A stretch of 64,000 nt of DNA from assembly GCA_965217195.1 (NCBI GenBank), contig CBDCHL010000004.1:310001-374000 (forward strand), written 5' to 3'. The notes under the pieces were generated by a model. That model did not search any database and was not told the DNA's origin. It saw only the letters and a list, made by a program, of their open reading frames with translations. Position numbers and translations under genes: made by a program. This document shows, piece after piece, positions 7,745 through 16,922 of the stretch (positions are counted from its first letter, which is position 1; every line of letters starts with the position of its first letter). This DNA is from UBA6623 sp965217195 (GTDB taxonomy: Bacteria > Acidobacteriota > Terriglobia > Bryobacterales > UBA6623).

Positions 7745-9079
7745 TTACTTCCCCATCTTCTCCAATTTTCGATAAAGCGTTTTGCGCTCGATGTTGAGGA
7801 TCTGGGCGGCGCGGGTTTTGTTGCCGCCGGTGGCGGCAAGGACTTTGCGGATTTGCTCTTCCTCGGCGTCGGCTAGGGATTCGATGGGTTTTCGGCGGGG
7901 CTCGATGCCGGAGAGGGCTTCGCGGACGGCTTCTCCCTCAAGGGAGTCGACGGGGCTCAAGATGACCAGTCTTTCGAGCAGGTGTTGCAATTGCCGGACG
8001 TTGCCGGGCCAGGCGTACTCCTCGATTGCCTTTCGGCCGGCGGAGGTCAGGCGAACATTCCGTGAATAACGCTCATTGAGGCGGCCGAGAAAATGCCTTG
8101 CTAACACCGTAATGTCACCGCGGCGCTCGCGCAGGGCGGGGAGGCGGATGTGAATAACGTTCAGTCGAAACCATAGGTCTTGGCGGAAGGTTCCCTCCTC
8201 GATCATGGCCGAGAGATCTCGGTTCGTCGCCGCCACCACGCGCACATCCACGGGGCGGCTTTTCGGAGATCCCAAAGGCCGGATTTCCTTTTCTTGCAGA
8301 AACCGTAATAGCTTTAGTTGAAAGTCGCTGTCGACCTCGGCGATTTCGTCGAGAAAGACGGTCCCGCCGCGGGCGGCTTCGATTAGGCCCAGTCGGTCAC
8401 GGTCGGCCCCGGTGAAGGCTCCGCGAAGGCTGCCGAAAAGCTCGCTTTCCATGATGCCCGCGGCGATCGAACCACAGTCGACCGGCACGAAAGGTCCTTG
8501 GCTGCGCTTGCTGTTGCGGTGAATCAAGCGGGCGACCAATTCCTTGCCGGTCCCGGATTCTCCCTCGATCATCACAGCGGCGTCGGTCGGCGCGGCACGG
8601 GAGATCAACTTATAGACTTCGACCATGGCCGTCGAGGAGCCCACCATTTCACCGGCCGGGGGACCGTCAACTTTCTCGGCTTTTCCGATCTTTTCCTTGG
8701 AACGTTCCTCGATGGCCGCGGCGGCGCGCCCGATCACGTCGAGCAGCCGCGTGAGATCGAAAGGCTTCGCGATGTAGTCGAAGGCGCCGCCCTCGGTGGC
8801 TTCCATCACGGTTTCCATCGTCCCGTGGCCCGTGATCACGATGACCAGGCAATTCGGGTTGTAGCCGCGAGCACCGCGCAGCACGTCCAGCCCGGTGCGT
8901 TCGTCGAGATAGATGTCGGTGACAACGATGGGATAGTCGCCATTCGCCAACCGCGTGAGAGCTTCGGTCGTATCGCTGACCGCTTCGACGGGGTAGCCCT
9001 CGGCCTCGAGACCCATTTGAAAGGTCGTTACGACGGCGGGGTCGTCCTCCACGAAGAGAATTTTCGGTTTGGCGGTCAT
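7745..9079 (-). CDS. Sigma-54-dependent response regulator (NtrC family)
   Basis: A 444-residue three-domain regulator. The receiver domain (1-120) has the acidic pocket EDD at 11-13, phospho-acceptor Asp55 (VVTDIYLDE) and Lys105. The AAA+ domain has Walker A GESGTGKE at 173-180 and an intact GAFTGA sigma-54 contact loop at 220-225, followed by a GGTVFLDEI Walker B. A Fis-type helix-turn-helix ends the protein (NKTRAAQILNIERKTLYRKL). It should activate sigma-54 promoters on phosphorylation by the kinase encoded 32 bp upstream in the same transcript. No target promoter was identified. Confidence 0.95.
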   Translation of the reverse strand: MTAKPKILFVEDDPAVVTTFQMGLEAEGYPVEAVSDTTEALTRLANGDYPIVVTDIYLDERTGLDVLRGARGYNPNCLVIVITGHGTMETVMEATEGGAFDYIAKPFDLTRLLDVIGRAAAAIEERSKEKIGKAEKVDGPPAGEMVGSSTAMVEVYKLISRAAPTDAAVMIEGESGTGKELVARLIHRNSKRSQGPFVPVDCGSIAAGIMESELFGSLRGAFTGADRDRLGLIEAARGGTVFLDEIAEVDSDFQLKLLRFLQEKEIRPLGSPKSRPVDVRVVAATNRDLSAMIEEGTFRQDLWFRLNVIHIRLPALRERRGDITVLARHFLGRLNERYSRNVRLTSAGRKAIEEYAWPGNVRQLQHLLERLVILSPVDSLEGEAVREALSGIEPRRKPIESLADAEEEQIRKVLAATGGNKTRAAQILNIERKTLYRKLEKMGK

Positions 9080-9111
9080 TCAATATCTGCAATCAGCGGA
9101 GGTTCCGAAAG

Positions 9112-10968
9112 TCAAGAAACCCGCGCGGATCGGCTGTCGGCGGCGGGCAGCGAGACGGTAAACCGCGAGCCTTCGTTGACTCGGCTTTCGACCTCAATCG
9201 ACCCGCCGTGGCGATCGACGATCTCCTCGACCAGGGCCAAACCGAGCCCGGTGCCGGGTGTGCCGGATTGCTCGGCGCGTGCGGTTCGATAGAAGCGTTG
9301 GAAGATGTTCTTGATTTCCGACTCGTCCATGCCGTAGCCGCGATCCTCCACCGAGAGGTAGACGTGGTCTTGGTGCTGCCTGGCGCGGACGGTGATTTTT
9401 CTGCGGGCGGGCGAGTACTTGACAGCGTTGGCAATCAGATTATAACAGGCGTATTCAAGAAATTCGCGGTCTCCCCAGATCGGTGCCGGGTCGGCGAAAT
9501 CCCGCTCGATCTCAATGTTCTTTTTCTCGGCGGCGGGTCGAGCCCGATCGAGCGCCGCGCCCAGGATTTCGGCGGCCGGGACCGCTTCACACGCGAGTTC
9601 GCGTTCACCGGCCGAAAGTTCCTCGACGCTGAGAAACGTTTCCACCATGCGCCCCAGGCGCTTTGACTCGCGGTGGATCATGTCGGCAATCTCTCGACGT
9701 TTTTCGTCGGAGAGAGGATATCGGCTCATGATCTCGCTCGACCCCTGAATGGCCGTCAGCGGCGTGCGCATCTCGTGTGTCACATAGCCGACGGCACGCT
9801 GGTAGCGGTCGCGCTGGGATTCGGCTTGCCCCAGCTGTTGCCGCACGGCGACATGACGGAAGACTCCGCAGCCTAGAAAACTCAGCCAACCGACCGTCAG
9901 GAACGCGCTGACGGGAAAGACATATCCCATTCGAAATGCCGCTAAGGGAATTAGGTGTACGACGGCGAGCATGCAGGCAGCGACCGCGATAGCGGCCGAG
10001 CCACTGCCCCTCGCATACGACACGACAAGCACCGCCGCTAGGAGCAAGCACGCAAGCAACTCCGTCGAGGCCGAGATGTTGACAAGAAAGCGGCCTTCAG
10101 CAAGCGTCTCATAGGCATTGGCGTTGATTTCGACCCCCGACATCGCTTGCCCGAAGGAATACGGGGTCATCAAATACCGATCCAGGCCGCCCGTTATACG
10201 AACGCCCGCGAAAACGGCACGGTTTCGCACGATCGCGGCCGCCTCGGGATCTTCTAAGACGCGCTTAACGGAAATGCGCTCGACAGGCGACTCGGGCTTG
10301 CGGTATCGGATCCGGAGCGCCGAATTATCCGCCGAGTCGAGCGGAACGAATGTATTGCCGACCTCGAGCCCCCGGCCGGTTTCCCGGATTGTCTCCGCGC
10401 CCGAGACCAGGCGGAAGGTTTCAAGCGCCATCGCCCAGCGGCGATCGCGGCCGACGGCCTTGGCAGGCTGGATGCGACGAGTCACGCCGTCTTCGTCGGG
10501 TTCGGCATGCACGTGTCCCAGCGCCGCCGCGAGCTGCGCGAAGCGAAGGAGCGGTTCTTCCCACCCGGTTGCCTCGGCTCCGTCGGCCGAGGTCAGATGA
10601 GTAGCCGGGACGACGTTCGGGCAGCCGGCCAGGGCGCGTTCCAGCGCAAGATTAGCTTCTTCTCCACCGGGTTCGGACAGAATAATATCGACGGCGACGG
10701 CCGCCGGTCCGTGACGGCAAACGATGTCGAGCGCTTCCGCCAGCGGGGCCCGCAAGTGCAGCAGGCCGCCGTAGGCGCCGAGGGTTTCCTCGTCAATCGC
10801 CAGGATCACCGAAGCCGAAGGCCCGGGCTCGGGCGGGTGCAAGCGCAGCAGAAAATCGTAGGCCCACAGGTCCACCGCGCGTCCCCAGGGGGACCAGCCC
10901 ACCGACAGGCCGAGCGCGAGTGCCGCGGTCGAGACGAAGATGTATTTCGCCGCCTTGCGCATACGCAA
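9112..10968 (-). CDS. CHASE2-domain sensor histidine kinase
   Basis: A 618-residue membrane sensor. After an N-terminal helix (about 8-25), residues about 30-300 form an extracytoplasmic CHASE2 domain (ILAIDEETL, AVAVDIILSEP, MSGVEINANAYETL). Three membrane helices (about 303-370) and a short linker follow. The HisKA domain has phospho-acceptor His398 in YVTHEMRTPLTAIQG. The C-terminal HATPase has an N box (NLIANAVKYSP) and GTGLGLALVEEIV. It is encoded immediately upstream of the NtrC-type regulator, so the pair forms one two-component system. The signal sensed is unknown. Confidence 0.95.
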   Translation of the reverse strand: MRMRKAAKYIFVSTAALALGLSVGWSPWGRAVDLWAYDFLLRLHPPEPGPSASVILAIDEETLGAYGGLLHLRAPLAEALDIVCRHGPAAVAVDIILSEPGGEEANLALERALAGCPNVVPATHLTSADGAEATGWEEPLLRFAQLAAALGHVHAEPDEDGVTRRIQPAKAVGRDRRWAMALETFRLVSGAETIRETGRGLEVGNTFVPLDSADNSALRIRYRKPESPVERISVKRVLEDPEAAAIVRNRAVFAGVRITGGLDRYLMTPYSFGQAMSGVEINANAYETLAEGRFLVNISASTELLACLLLAAVLVVSYARGSGSAAIAVAACMLAVVHLIPLAAFRMGYVFPVSAFLTVGWLSFLGCGVFRHVAVRQQLGQAESQRDRYQRAVGYVTHEMRTPLTAIQGSSEIMSRYPLSDEKRREIADMIHRESKRLGRMVETFLSVEELSAGERELACEAVPAAEILGAALDRARPAAEKKNIEIERDFADPAPIWGDREFLEYACYNLIANAVKYSPARRKITVRARQHQDHVYLSVEDRGYGMDESEIKNIFQRFYRTARAEQSGTPGTGLGLALVEEIVDRHGGSIEVESRVNEGSRFTVSLPAADSRSARVS

Positions 10969-11044
10969 CTTAAGTATATGGCGCGGTTCGGCGCCGGAAT
11001 GGGCTTCGGCGCCCGGCAGGAGTACCGGGCGGTACTGTCGACTA

Positions 11045-11066
11045 GGACAAACACGAGTGTTTGTCC
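11045..11066 (-). terminator. Hairpin downstream of the UPF0182 gene
   Basis: GGACAAACAC / GTGTTTGTCC form a perfect 10-bp stem with a 2-nt loop, 10 bp beyond the UPF0182 stop. There is no clear U-tract, so it may act as an RNA-stabilising stem rather than a full intrinsic terminator. Confidence 0.45.
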
Positions 11067-11075
11067 CTAACGGGG

Positions 11076-13823
11076 CTAGCGCTCGAGTTCGCCTTCGATC
11101 TTTTCGAGCTCGGTTACGAGCTGACTTGCTTGCCGGCGCAGGCGGCGGACCCGGACCGTGATAGCTCGCAAGCGTTGTCGGCTGACGCCGGAGGGCGCCG
11201 GGGAAGCCCCACGGTCACCGGCCGCGGCTTGCGCTGCGCCGGAATCGGTTGCCTCCGCCGGCTCCGACAAAGAGGCCAGGTAGACGTCTCCGCCGCTCAA
11301 CTCACGCAGCGCCTGCTCGAAGGTGTCTTCGTAGATGAGGCGGTTCCCCATCGCCAGCACGACCTTTTTGAGCTGGGGCATCTTGGCCGTCTCGGCCTGG
11401 ATGTAGATCGACTCGACGTAGAGAAAACTGTCGCCGACGGGCAGCGCGATAATGTCGCCGCGCAGTACGCGGGAGCCCTGTGTGTTCCACAGCGAAAGGT
11501 CCTTCGAGATGTTCTGGTCTTGGTTGATGCGTGATTCGATCTGGTTGGGGCCGAAGACGAGCTGCTGTTTAGAAAGTTGGAAGAAGAGCAGTTCACCCAG
11601 CTTGTCGCCGTCGCAACGGGCGGCCATCCAGCCGATTAGGTTGTCCTTGGCGCGCGGCGTGAAAGGCAGCATCAACAAAAACTCAGGCTCGGTTTCACCC
11701 GGCACGGTGGCCACGATGTAGGTGGGCGCCATGGGCGCGGCAGTGCCGGTGTCGCCGAACAGGCTCTTGCCGACTTCCCAGACGTCCTCTTTGTTGTAGA
11801 AAACCTCGGGGTCGCGCATGTGATAGGTGCGGTAGATGTCGGCTTGCACCTGGAACATCAACTCGGGATAACGCGCGTGGCTGCGAGGCGACGCGGGCAT
11901 CTCGGAATGGTCTTTGAACAGCGTCGGGAAGAGATTCCGGTACACCTTAATAACGGGGTCGTCGAGCTCGAAAACGTAGAGAGTCGTTGTGCCGTCATAG
12001 GCGTCGACGGTGGCCTTGACCGAGTTGCGGATGTAGTTGAACGGTCGCGCGAATTCGGACCGCCGCACGCTCAGCGAGTAGGGGTGTGCTTCCGACGTGG
12101 TATAACCGTCGACAATCCACAGCAGCCGACCTTCCTCGGTGATGAACAAGTACGGATCCGGCTCCCATTCGATAAAGCCGGCCAGATGGTCGAGACGCTG
12201 CGACACGTTGCGGTAGAGCATCATGCGGCTGTTTTCGTTCATGTAGCCGGTGAGCAGGATGTTGTAGTCGGCGCGCACGATCGAGGCCATCAGCCGCAGC
12301 CACAACGAGTTGATCGGGAAGCCGCCCTTACCTTGGTAGCTGGACGTAATGTTCTGGTCGCCCGAGGGGTAATCGAATTCCTTCTGATCGGTGTTGACGA
12401 AAACCGGATCGTGGGTCACCTCACCGTAATAGATTTCCGGGCGATTGAGCTCGATGTCGGGGATCTTGATTTCCGGCGGCGCGTCTTGAATCAACAGCAC
12501 CGGCAAGCCGTCGTCGGTGGTGCGGTTGACCTCCGACATCACTACGCCGTAGCCGTGGGTGTAGACGAAGTGCGGGTTGATCCAACTGGCGCGCGCTTCG
12601 ACGGGTAGTTCGTTGACGTCGATTTCGCGCGGCGAAAGCATGACCTGCTTGATCTTGCCGTTGATGATGTAGCGGTCGATATCGACGTCGGCGAAACGAT
12701 AATAGGGGCGCAGAGCTTGGATTTGCGTAATGGTGTCGGAAAAAGCCCGCTTGTCCCAGAGGCGAATGTTGTCGACGAGGGTGGCGTGCTCGTTGACGTC
12801 GAGGCTCTCTTGTTGCGAATCGCCGAAGGGCTGTTCGCTCGACCGTTGGCTGAGGCCGAAGGCCGTGCTGGTGGCTTCAATATGGCGTTCGATGTAGGAC
12901 TTTTCAAGCACCAATTCGTTGGGGCGCACATACACCGCCCGCACGATAGCGGGTGTGACGGCGTTCGCGGCAAACGCGGCGGCGAGGACTGCGATTACAA
13001 ATTTCCAACGCGAGGTCAAGACCAGCGGGATCGCTACGAACGCGGCAACGACGACGACCCAACGCAGCGGCAGCGTGACGTTTTCATCGAGGAAATCGAC
13101 GCCGGTCATAAACGCATGTTGATTCATCAGCAGCGCGTAACGCTGCAAAAAGAACCAACCCGCCACCGCGACCAAGCCGACGGAGGCAAGAATGCGGGCG
13201 AAGCTTGTTTGGGTCGCGCCCGCGAGCAACAGCGGACTCGGCCCGGGGTCGAATTCTTCAACAGAGCCGCCCGACGCCTTGAACTGTTTGACCTTTTCGA
13301 AAATCTGCCAGCCGCGCCCCGAAGCCCAGAAAATCAGGGCCGACAGCACCCCCGTCGCGAAAACGAACCGCAACAGCAACGTGTAGAACGGCACCCCGAA
13401 CAGATAGAACGGCAGATGATTCCCGAAAACCGGATCACTCCAGGCATCGGCGGGCAGCTCGACCCCTTGCGATCCCATGTAAGTCATCACTTTCTGATTG
13501 TCGACCGACGAGCCGACGAAGGCGGTGGCCGCGACGAGCAGTGCGACGGGAACGAGTTTCGAGTAGATCGAGTAATCCGCGGTTCTCGCGCCCGCAAAGG
13601 CCGTGCCGCTGCGGTGCGCCCAGAGGAGAAAGGGCCAACAGAGAAGCGATGCAATAGCGGTCGGGAAGACTCGGTAGATCAATATCGTGATCCAGGTTTC
13701 AACCTGGCCGAGTTCCTGCCACCACTGGTATTCGATGACGAATTCGGCGACGGTGCGCGAGCCTAAAAGCAGCGCGAGCACAACGGCGACAAAGATGATC
13801 GTACGGATCTGAGTAGGGTTCAT
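11076..13823 (-). CDS. UPF0182 family membrane protein
   Basis: A 915-residue protein matching the UPF0182 architecture: an N-terminal half with about seven membrane helices (first helix about residues 8-25, then EYQWWQELGQVETW), and a large soluble C-terminal domain containing LPVEARASWINPHFVYTHGYG, WLRLMASIVRADYNILLT and YPELMFQVQADIYRTYHM, all typical. The length is close to the family norm (900-1000). The C-terminus has an Ala/Asp/Glu-rich linker and a short coiled coil. The family has no established biochemical function. It stands alone between the two-component system and hpt. Confidence 0.93.
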   Translation of the reverse strand: MNPTQIRTIIFVAVVLALLLGSRTVAEFVIEYQWWQELGQVETWITILIYRVFPTAIASLLCWPFLLWAHRSGTAFAGARTADYSIYSKLVPVALLVAATAFVGSSVDNQKVMTYMGSQGVELPADAWSDPVFGNHLPFYLFGVPFYTLLLRFVFATGVLSALIFWASGRGWQIFEKVKQFKASGGSVEEFDPGPSPLLLAGATQTSFARILASVGLVAVAGWFFLQRYALLMNQHAFMTGVDFLDENVTLPLRWVVVVAAFVAIPLVLTSRWKFVIAVLAAAFAANAVTPAIVRAVYVRPNELVLEKSYIERHIEATSTAFGLSQRSSEQPFGDSQQESLDVNEHATLVDNIRLWDKRAFSDTITQIQALRPYYRFADVDIDRYIINGKIKQVMLSPREIDVNELPVEARASWINPHFVYTHGYGVVMSEVNRTTDDGLPVLLIQDAPPEIKIPDIELNRPEIYYGEVTHDPVFVNTDQKEFDYPSGDQNITSSYQGKGGFPINSLWLRLMASIVRADYNILLTGYMNENSRMMLYRNVSQRLDHLAGFIEWEPDPYLFITEEGRLLWIVDGYTTSEAHPYSLSVRRSEFARPFNYIRNSVKATVDAYDGTTTLYVFELDDPVIKVYRNLFPTLFKDHSEMPASPRSHARYPELMFQVQADIYRTYHMRDPEVFYNKEDVWEVGKSLFGDTGTAAPMAPTYIVATVPGETEPEFLLMLPFTPRAKDNLIGWMAARCDGDKLGELLFFQLSKQQLVFGPNQIESRINQDQNISKDLSLWNTQGSRVLRGDIIALPVGDSFLYVESIYIQAETAKMPQLKKVVLAMGNRLIYEDTFEQALRELSGGDVYLASLSEPAEATDSGAAQAAAGDRGASPAPSGVSRQRLRAITVRVRRLRRQASQLVTELEKIEGELER

Positions 13824-13901
13824 GGAAATATCCGAGGTCGATTAACGAGGCGGCGACGGCAGGGCCGGCGGTCCGAGGGTTCAGACCATTGTAGCTGCCA
13901 C

Positions 13902-14048
13902 GTGCCAATTTCGCTCGGGTTGGAATCCGACAAGAGCGACTCTTCGCTTCGGCCCCGGGACGCGCGGCCCGAGGCGCTGATCGCGTCGATCGAGGAATCT
14001 GTGCGCCAAAGCGTGGAGTTTCTCAAGCCTCTGATGGCGTCGCGTTGA
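13902..14048 (+). CDS. Possible 48-residue ORF
   Basis: A GTG-initiated frame encodes 48 residues with a charged N-terminus and a helical C-terminus (ALIASIEESVRQSVEFLKPLM). It lies in the 400-bp gap between UPF0182 and hpt. It has no clear ribosome site and no recognised family. The amphipathic helix is the only argument for coding. Confidence 0.2.
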   Translation: MPISLGLESDKSDSSLRPRDARPEALIASIEESVRQSVEFLKPLMASR

Positions 14049-14076
14049 GCGGCTAGGCCGCAACCGGCTTGGTAGC

Positions 14077-14157
14077 GACCGGCACTCTTGCCGGTCCTAG
14101 CCAGGGGCATTCACCGGGGACGGAGGTAATAGTTGTGGCCGGCTCTCAGCCGGCCAC
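14077..14157. terminator. Two perfect hairpins between UPF0182 and hpt
   Basis: GACCGGCA-CTCT-TGCCGGTC (14077-14096) and GTGGCCGGCT-CTC-AGCCGGCCAC (14135-14157) are perfect stems of 8 and 10 bp. They lie 70-150 bp beyond the hpt stop on the minus strand and could terminate hpt. Neither has a U-tract. Short GC hairpins of this type are also dispersed repeats in such genomes. Confidence 0.4.
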
Positions 14158-14229
14158 ACCCGCGAGTGGAAGGCACCCGGTCGGACCACGGCTCTTCGTG
14201 CGGCGACGTCCCTTTACGAGGCCGGGGGG

Positions 14230-14766
14230 CTAATCGCCCAAAACACATATGTCAGGCAGGTTGCGGTAACGCTGGTCGTAATCAAGCCCGTACCCCACAA
14301 CGAACTTGTCGGGGATTTCGAACCCGACGTAGGACACTGGAACCTCCACAACACGGCGGCTCGGCTTAGTGAGCAACGCCGCGACACGAAGCGAGCGGGG
14401 TTTGCGCTGCCGCAGGACGTCGCAAAGATAGTTCAGCGTGACGCCGGTGTCAATAATGTCCTCAACCAGCACCACATCGAGGCCGCCGATTTCGTGATCG
14501 AGGTCCTTCTGGATTTGTACTTCTCCCGAACTCTCGGTGGACGGCCCGTAGCTGCTGACGCCGAGAAAGTCCACCGAGACGTCACGCTCGATGTGGCGGA
14601 TCAGATCCGCCAGAAAAACAAAGGCCCCTTTGAGGACGCCGATGAGTCGTAGATCGGGCGTGTCCGGGCCGGCGGGGTAATCGGCGGAGATGCGGCGCGC
14701 GAGTTCCATGACCCGCGCCTCGAGGCGCTCGGTGGAAATCAGCGTTTCGAGCGAAGCGCTACCCAT
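14230..14766 (-). CDS. hpt: Hypoxanthine phosphoribosyltransferase
   Basis: A purine salvage enzyme converting hypoxanthine or guanine plus PRPP to IMP or GMP. The PRPP-binding signature VVLVEDIIDTGVTL and the upstream LIGVLKGAFVFLADLIRHI are textbook for Hpt, and the C-terminal IPDKFVVGYGLDYDQRYRNLP completes the family. Starting at the ATG at 14766 gives 178 residues, the usual length; a TTG at 14802 would add 12 residues of no family similarity. In many bacteria hpt sits next to tilS and ftsH. Here those genes lie near 60-64 kb on the same strand. Confidence 0.93.
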   Translation of the reverse strand: MGSASLETLISTERLEARVMELARRISADYPAGPDTPDLRLIGVLKGAFVFLADLIRHIERDVSVDFLGVSSYGPSTESSGEVQIQKDLDHEIGGLDVVLVEDIIDTGVTLNYLCDVLRQRKPRSLRVAALLTKPSRRVVEVPVSYVGFEIPDKFVVGYGLDYDQRYRNLPDICVLGD

Positions 14767-14895
14767 CGAGCCATGGTCATCGAGAAGGGAGTCTCCGGGC
14801 AATGGGCTATAATCAGGGCAATCCGGGCGCGGCCGAGCACCGCCGCCGAGCCGCGCTCACCCGAGTCCCTTCCAGTCTAATCCCGCATCTTTCAC

Positions 14896-14971
14896 GGGGC
14901 GGTAGCTCAGTCGGTAGAGCAACGGCCTTTTAAGCCGTGGGTCCTGGGTTCGAGTCCCAGCCGCCTCACCA
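14896..14971 (+). tRNA. tRNA-Lys (UUU), CCA encoded
   Basis: A complete cloverleaf: acceptor GGGGCGG / CCGCCTC (one G-U pair), D arm GCTC...GAGC, anticodon stem ACGGC / GCCGT with loop CTTTTAA (anticodon TTT), T arm CTGGG-TTCGAGT-CCCAG, discriminator A at 14968 and encoded CCA at 14969-14971. Confidence 0.97.
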
Positions 14972-15102
14972 TCTTTTCAACAAGTTACCCCGCTGCATCG
15001 CGCCTCTGACTACCGGCGCAGAGGCTATGATCGGGCCAGTCTGGACGCAGTTTGGACGCGCCAGCTTTGCAGCGCTGATCACAGTCCAGAGATTCGGCGG
15101 AG

Positions 15103-15144
15103 AGGGCGGTCCGAGACTCGAACTCGGGACCTCCTGCTTGTAAG
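15103..15144 (-). pseudogene. 3' half of a tRNA-Val (UAC): probable integration-site (att) scar
   Basis: On the minus strand this 42-bp stretch reads from a CTTACAA anticodon loop through a GCAGG half-stem, variable loop, a perfect T arm (CCGAG-TTCGAGT-CTCGG) and acceptor strand ACCGCCC. That is the exact 3' half of a tRNA-Val(UAC) gene. The 5' half (D arm, 5' acceptor GGGCGGT) is absent; unrelated sequence begins at the anticodon loop. Tyrosine recombinases commonly cross over at the anticodon loop and leave such a copy of the tRNA 3' end at the distal edge of an island. Polarity implies the island lies to the right (above 15145). Confidence 0.75.
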
Positions 15145-15702
15145 TTGTGGGGGCGGTGGGTGACACGGTGTTACCGAATGCTATCTAGTGCCCTATTCAT
15201 GGGCCTTTCAACGGATAGAGTAGCAAACCGTAGCGCTCAGTAGCGCCGGTGATACGCGATCGTGCTGGGGGAGTTGCGTCACAATCGCATCTTTGTCCCA
15301 CAGCGCACCCCCAATGTCACAATCCCACGGTAAGGCCCGAGCCCCAAATTTTTTCGTGTTTTCGCGATTAGGATCTTGAGGACGGCCACGGCTACAAGGT
15401 GGGAAGGCAATCTACGGTGCACGGCCTTCCGGGAGCTGCCAGCCCGGGGGGGCTCGACGGCTGGGGGAGGGTGCACGGAAACGCATGGGAGCGCACCGAA
15501 TGGTTACACGGATGGTTACATTCTCGGAGGGAACGGGCGCTGGCTCCTCCACGCAGCGTGCGATGATGGGGCGTGGCCACGCGAACATACCGGTCACGGC
15601 CGTCTGAAGCCAGGCATCCACGCGTAGCCCGAATCTGGGACTGGGCTGAGCGGCAGTTCGGTCGGGTCCAAGCCGTCACCTACCACTGGCTTTCCACCAG
15701 AA
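15145..15702. other. Gene-poor stretch between the tRNA-Val scar and the IS256-type element
   Basis: About 560 bp with no convincing gene and no recognisable integrase. Short open frames exist on both strands but show no family features or ribosome sites. One fragment near 15625-15700 (reading RIWDWAERQFGRV) could be a gene remnant, but I cannot place it. Confidence 0.5.
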
Positions 15703-16741
15703 GGAGGATGTCCGATAGTTCGTAGAAAGTAGCGACTCTCCGCTCCGGGCCGATAGGCTCGGAGGAATTTTTATTTTCGAAAAGGAGAGTCACTATGAAG
15801 AAACAATATCAGATCGACCGCGAGCGAGCGGTTGGAAAATCCCACGAACAAGCGAAGCACAGCGAAGAGTCGCTGCAGTTGACGCTGCCCCTCAAGAAGG
15901 TGGCGACGGCCCTACAGGAGGGCGTCGGTCAGCTGATGCGCCAAGCCGGCCTGGAACTCATGCAGTCTATCTCGACGGCATCGAGTTCAAGGGCCGACAT
16001 CTGGTCGTGGCGCTGGGAGTCGCCGTGGACGGGGCCAAAACGGTTCTCGGGCTGCGACAGGGAGCCAGTGAGAACGCAACCGTGGTCGGCGAGTTGCTGG
16101 ATGACCTGGTCGAGCGAGGCGTCGATTTCTCGATGCCCATGCTGTACGTGCTGGACGGTTCCAAAGCGCTGACGAAGGCAGTGCGCAAGCATGCCGGGAC
16201 AAACGCATTGTGGCAACGGTGTCAGCTTCACAAGCGCCGCAACGTGACCGCTCATCTGCCGGCAGACTACCGCGACTCGCTGGAGCGCAAGATGATCAAC
16301 GCCTATCAGATGACCCACTACGAGGATGCGAAGAAGGCGCCGGAGAAACTGCACCGCGAGCTGATGGAGTTGAATCCGTCGGCGGCGCGCTCGTTGGCGG
16401 AGGGGATGGAGGAGACGCTGACGGTGCAGCGGCTCCGGATCGACGGGCTGTCGCGTGTGACGTTGACGACAACGAACCCGATCGAGTCGGCGTTTTCGGT
16501 GGTCGACCGCGTTTGCAGCCGAGTCAAGTGTTGGCGGCGGGGCGATCAGCGCGAGCGTTGGGTGGGCGCGGGCCTGTGGCTCGCCGAACGCAGCTTCCGG
16601 CGTGTCAAGGGTTACAAACAGTTGCCCCAGCTGTTGGCGCAACTCGCCCAGCTCAACACGCCGCCTCCGGCTCAGGCTGAAGCGGCGTAAACTACAACCT
16701 GCGGAGAGCCGCTCGTTTCAACGGAAATCCGGACATCCTCC
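15703..16741 (+). mobile_element. IS256/Mutator-type insertion sequence, internally deleted
   Basis: Inverted repeats of about 41 bp bound the element: left 15703-15743 begins GGAGGATGTCCG, and right 16701-16741 (reversed) begins with the same 12 bases. They match again over the inner 18 bp (15 of 18). No 8-bp target duplication is evident. The total of 1,039 bp is about 300 bp shorter than usual because the transposase gene carries an internal deletion. Confidence 0.85.
15795..16690 (+). pseudogene. IS256-family transposase, internal deletion with frameshift
   Basis: The N-terminus (MKKQYQIDRERAVGKSHEQA..., to GVGQLMRQAGLELMQ) reads in the frame starting at 15795. The catalytic part resumes in another frame at about 15965 as VYLDGIEFKGRHLVVALGVA and runs to the TAA at 16690, containing LYVLDGSKAL, RCQLHKRRNV and TTTNPIESAFSVVDR. 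In full-length relatives (about 400 residues) roughly 95-100 residues separate these blocks, so a deletion removed the HTH and linker region and shifted the frame. The DDE Asp residues and NPIES Glu survive in the C-terminal part, but the protein should be inactive. Confidence 0.85.
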
Positions 16742-16776
16742 CGCGGACGGGCACTATGTGGTTCGTTTCGGGGGGC

Positions 16777-16852
16777 TTAGTCCTGTTTGCGTTCGCGGCA
16801 CTCATCCTGCCAGCTCTGCACAACCATGATCTTCGCCTGCTTTGCTTGCTCC
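16777..16852 (-). pseudogene. C-terminal gene remnant between two IS elements
   Basis: The minus strand reads EQAKQAKIMVVQSWQDECRER followed by KQD and a TAA at 16777-16779. It looks like the end of a real protein (charged, helical) whose upstream part is interrupted where the IS3-type element begins. The family is not recognised. Confidence 0.3.
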
Positions 16853-16922
16853 ACGGTGGAGTGGACCCCAAGAATGAGACAACTCGTTAAGCATCTTTTT
16901 ACAGTGAATGGAGAGAGGTGCC

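Noticed and set aside
12717..13766. 349-codon frame antisense to the UPF0182 gene
   Set aside because: Shadow; the opposite strand encodes a full-length family member.
15103..15144. Functional tRNA-Val gene on the minus strand
   Set aside because: D arm, 5' acceptor strand and 5' anticodon stem are missing, so it cannot fold into a tRNA.
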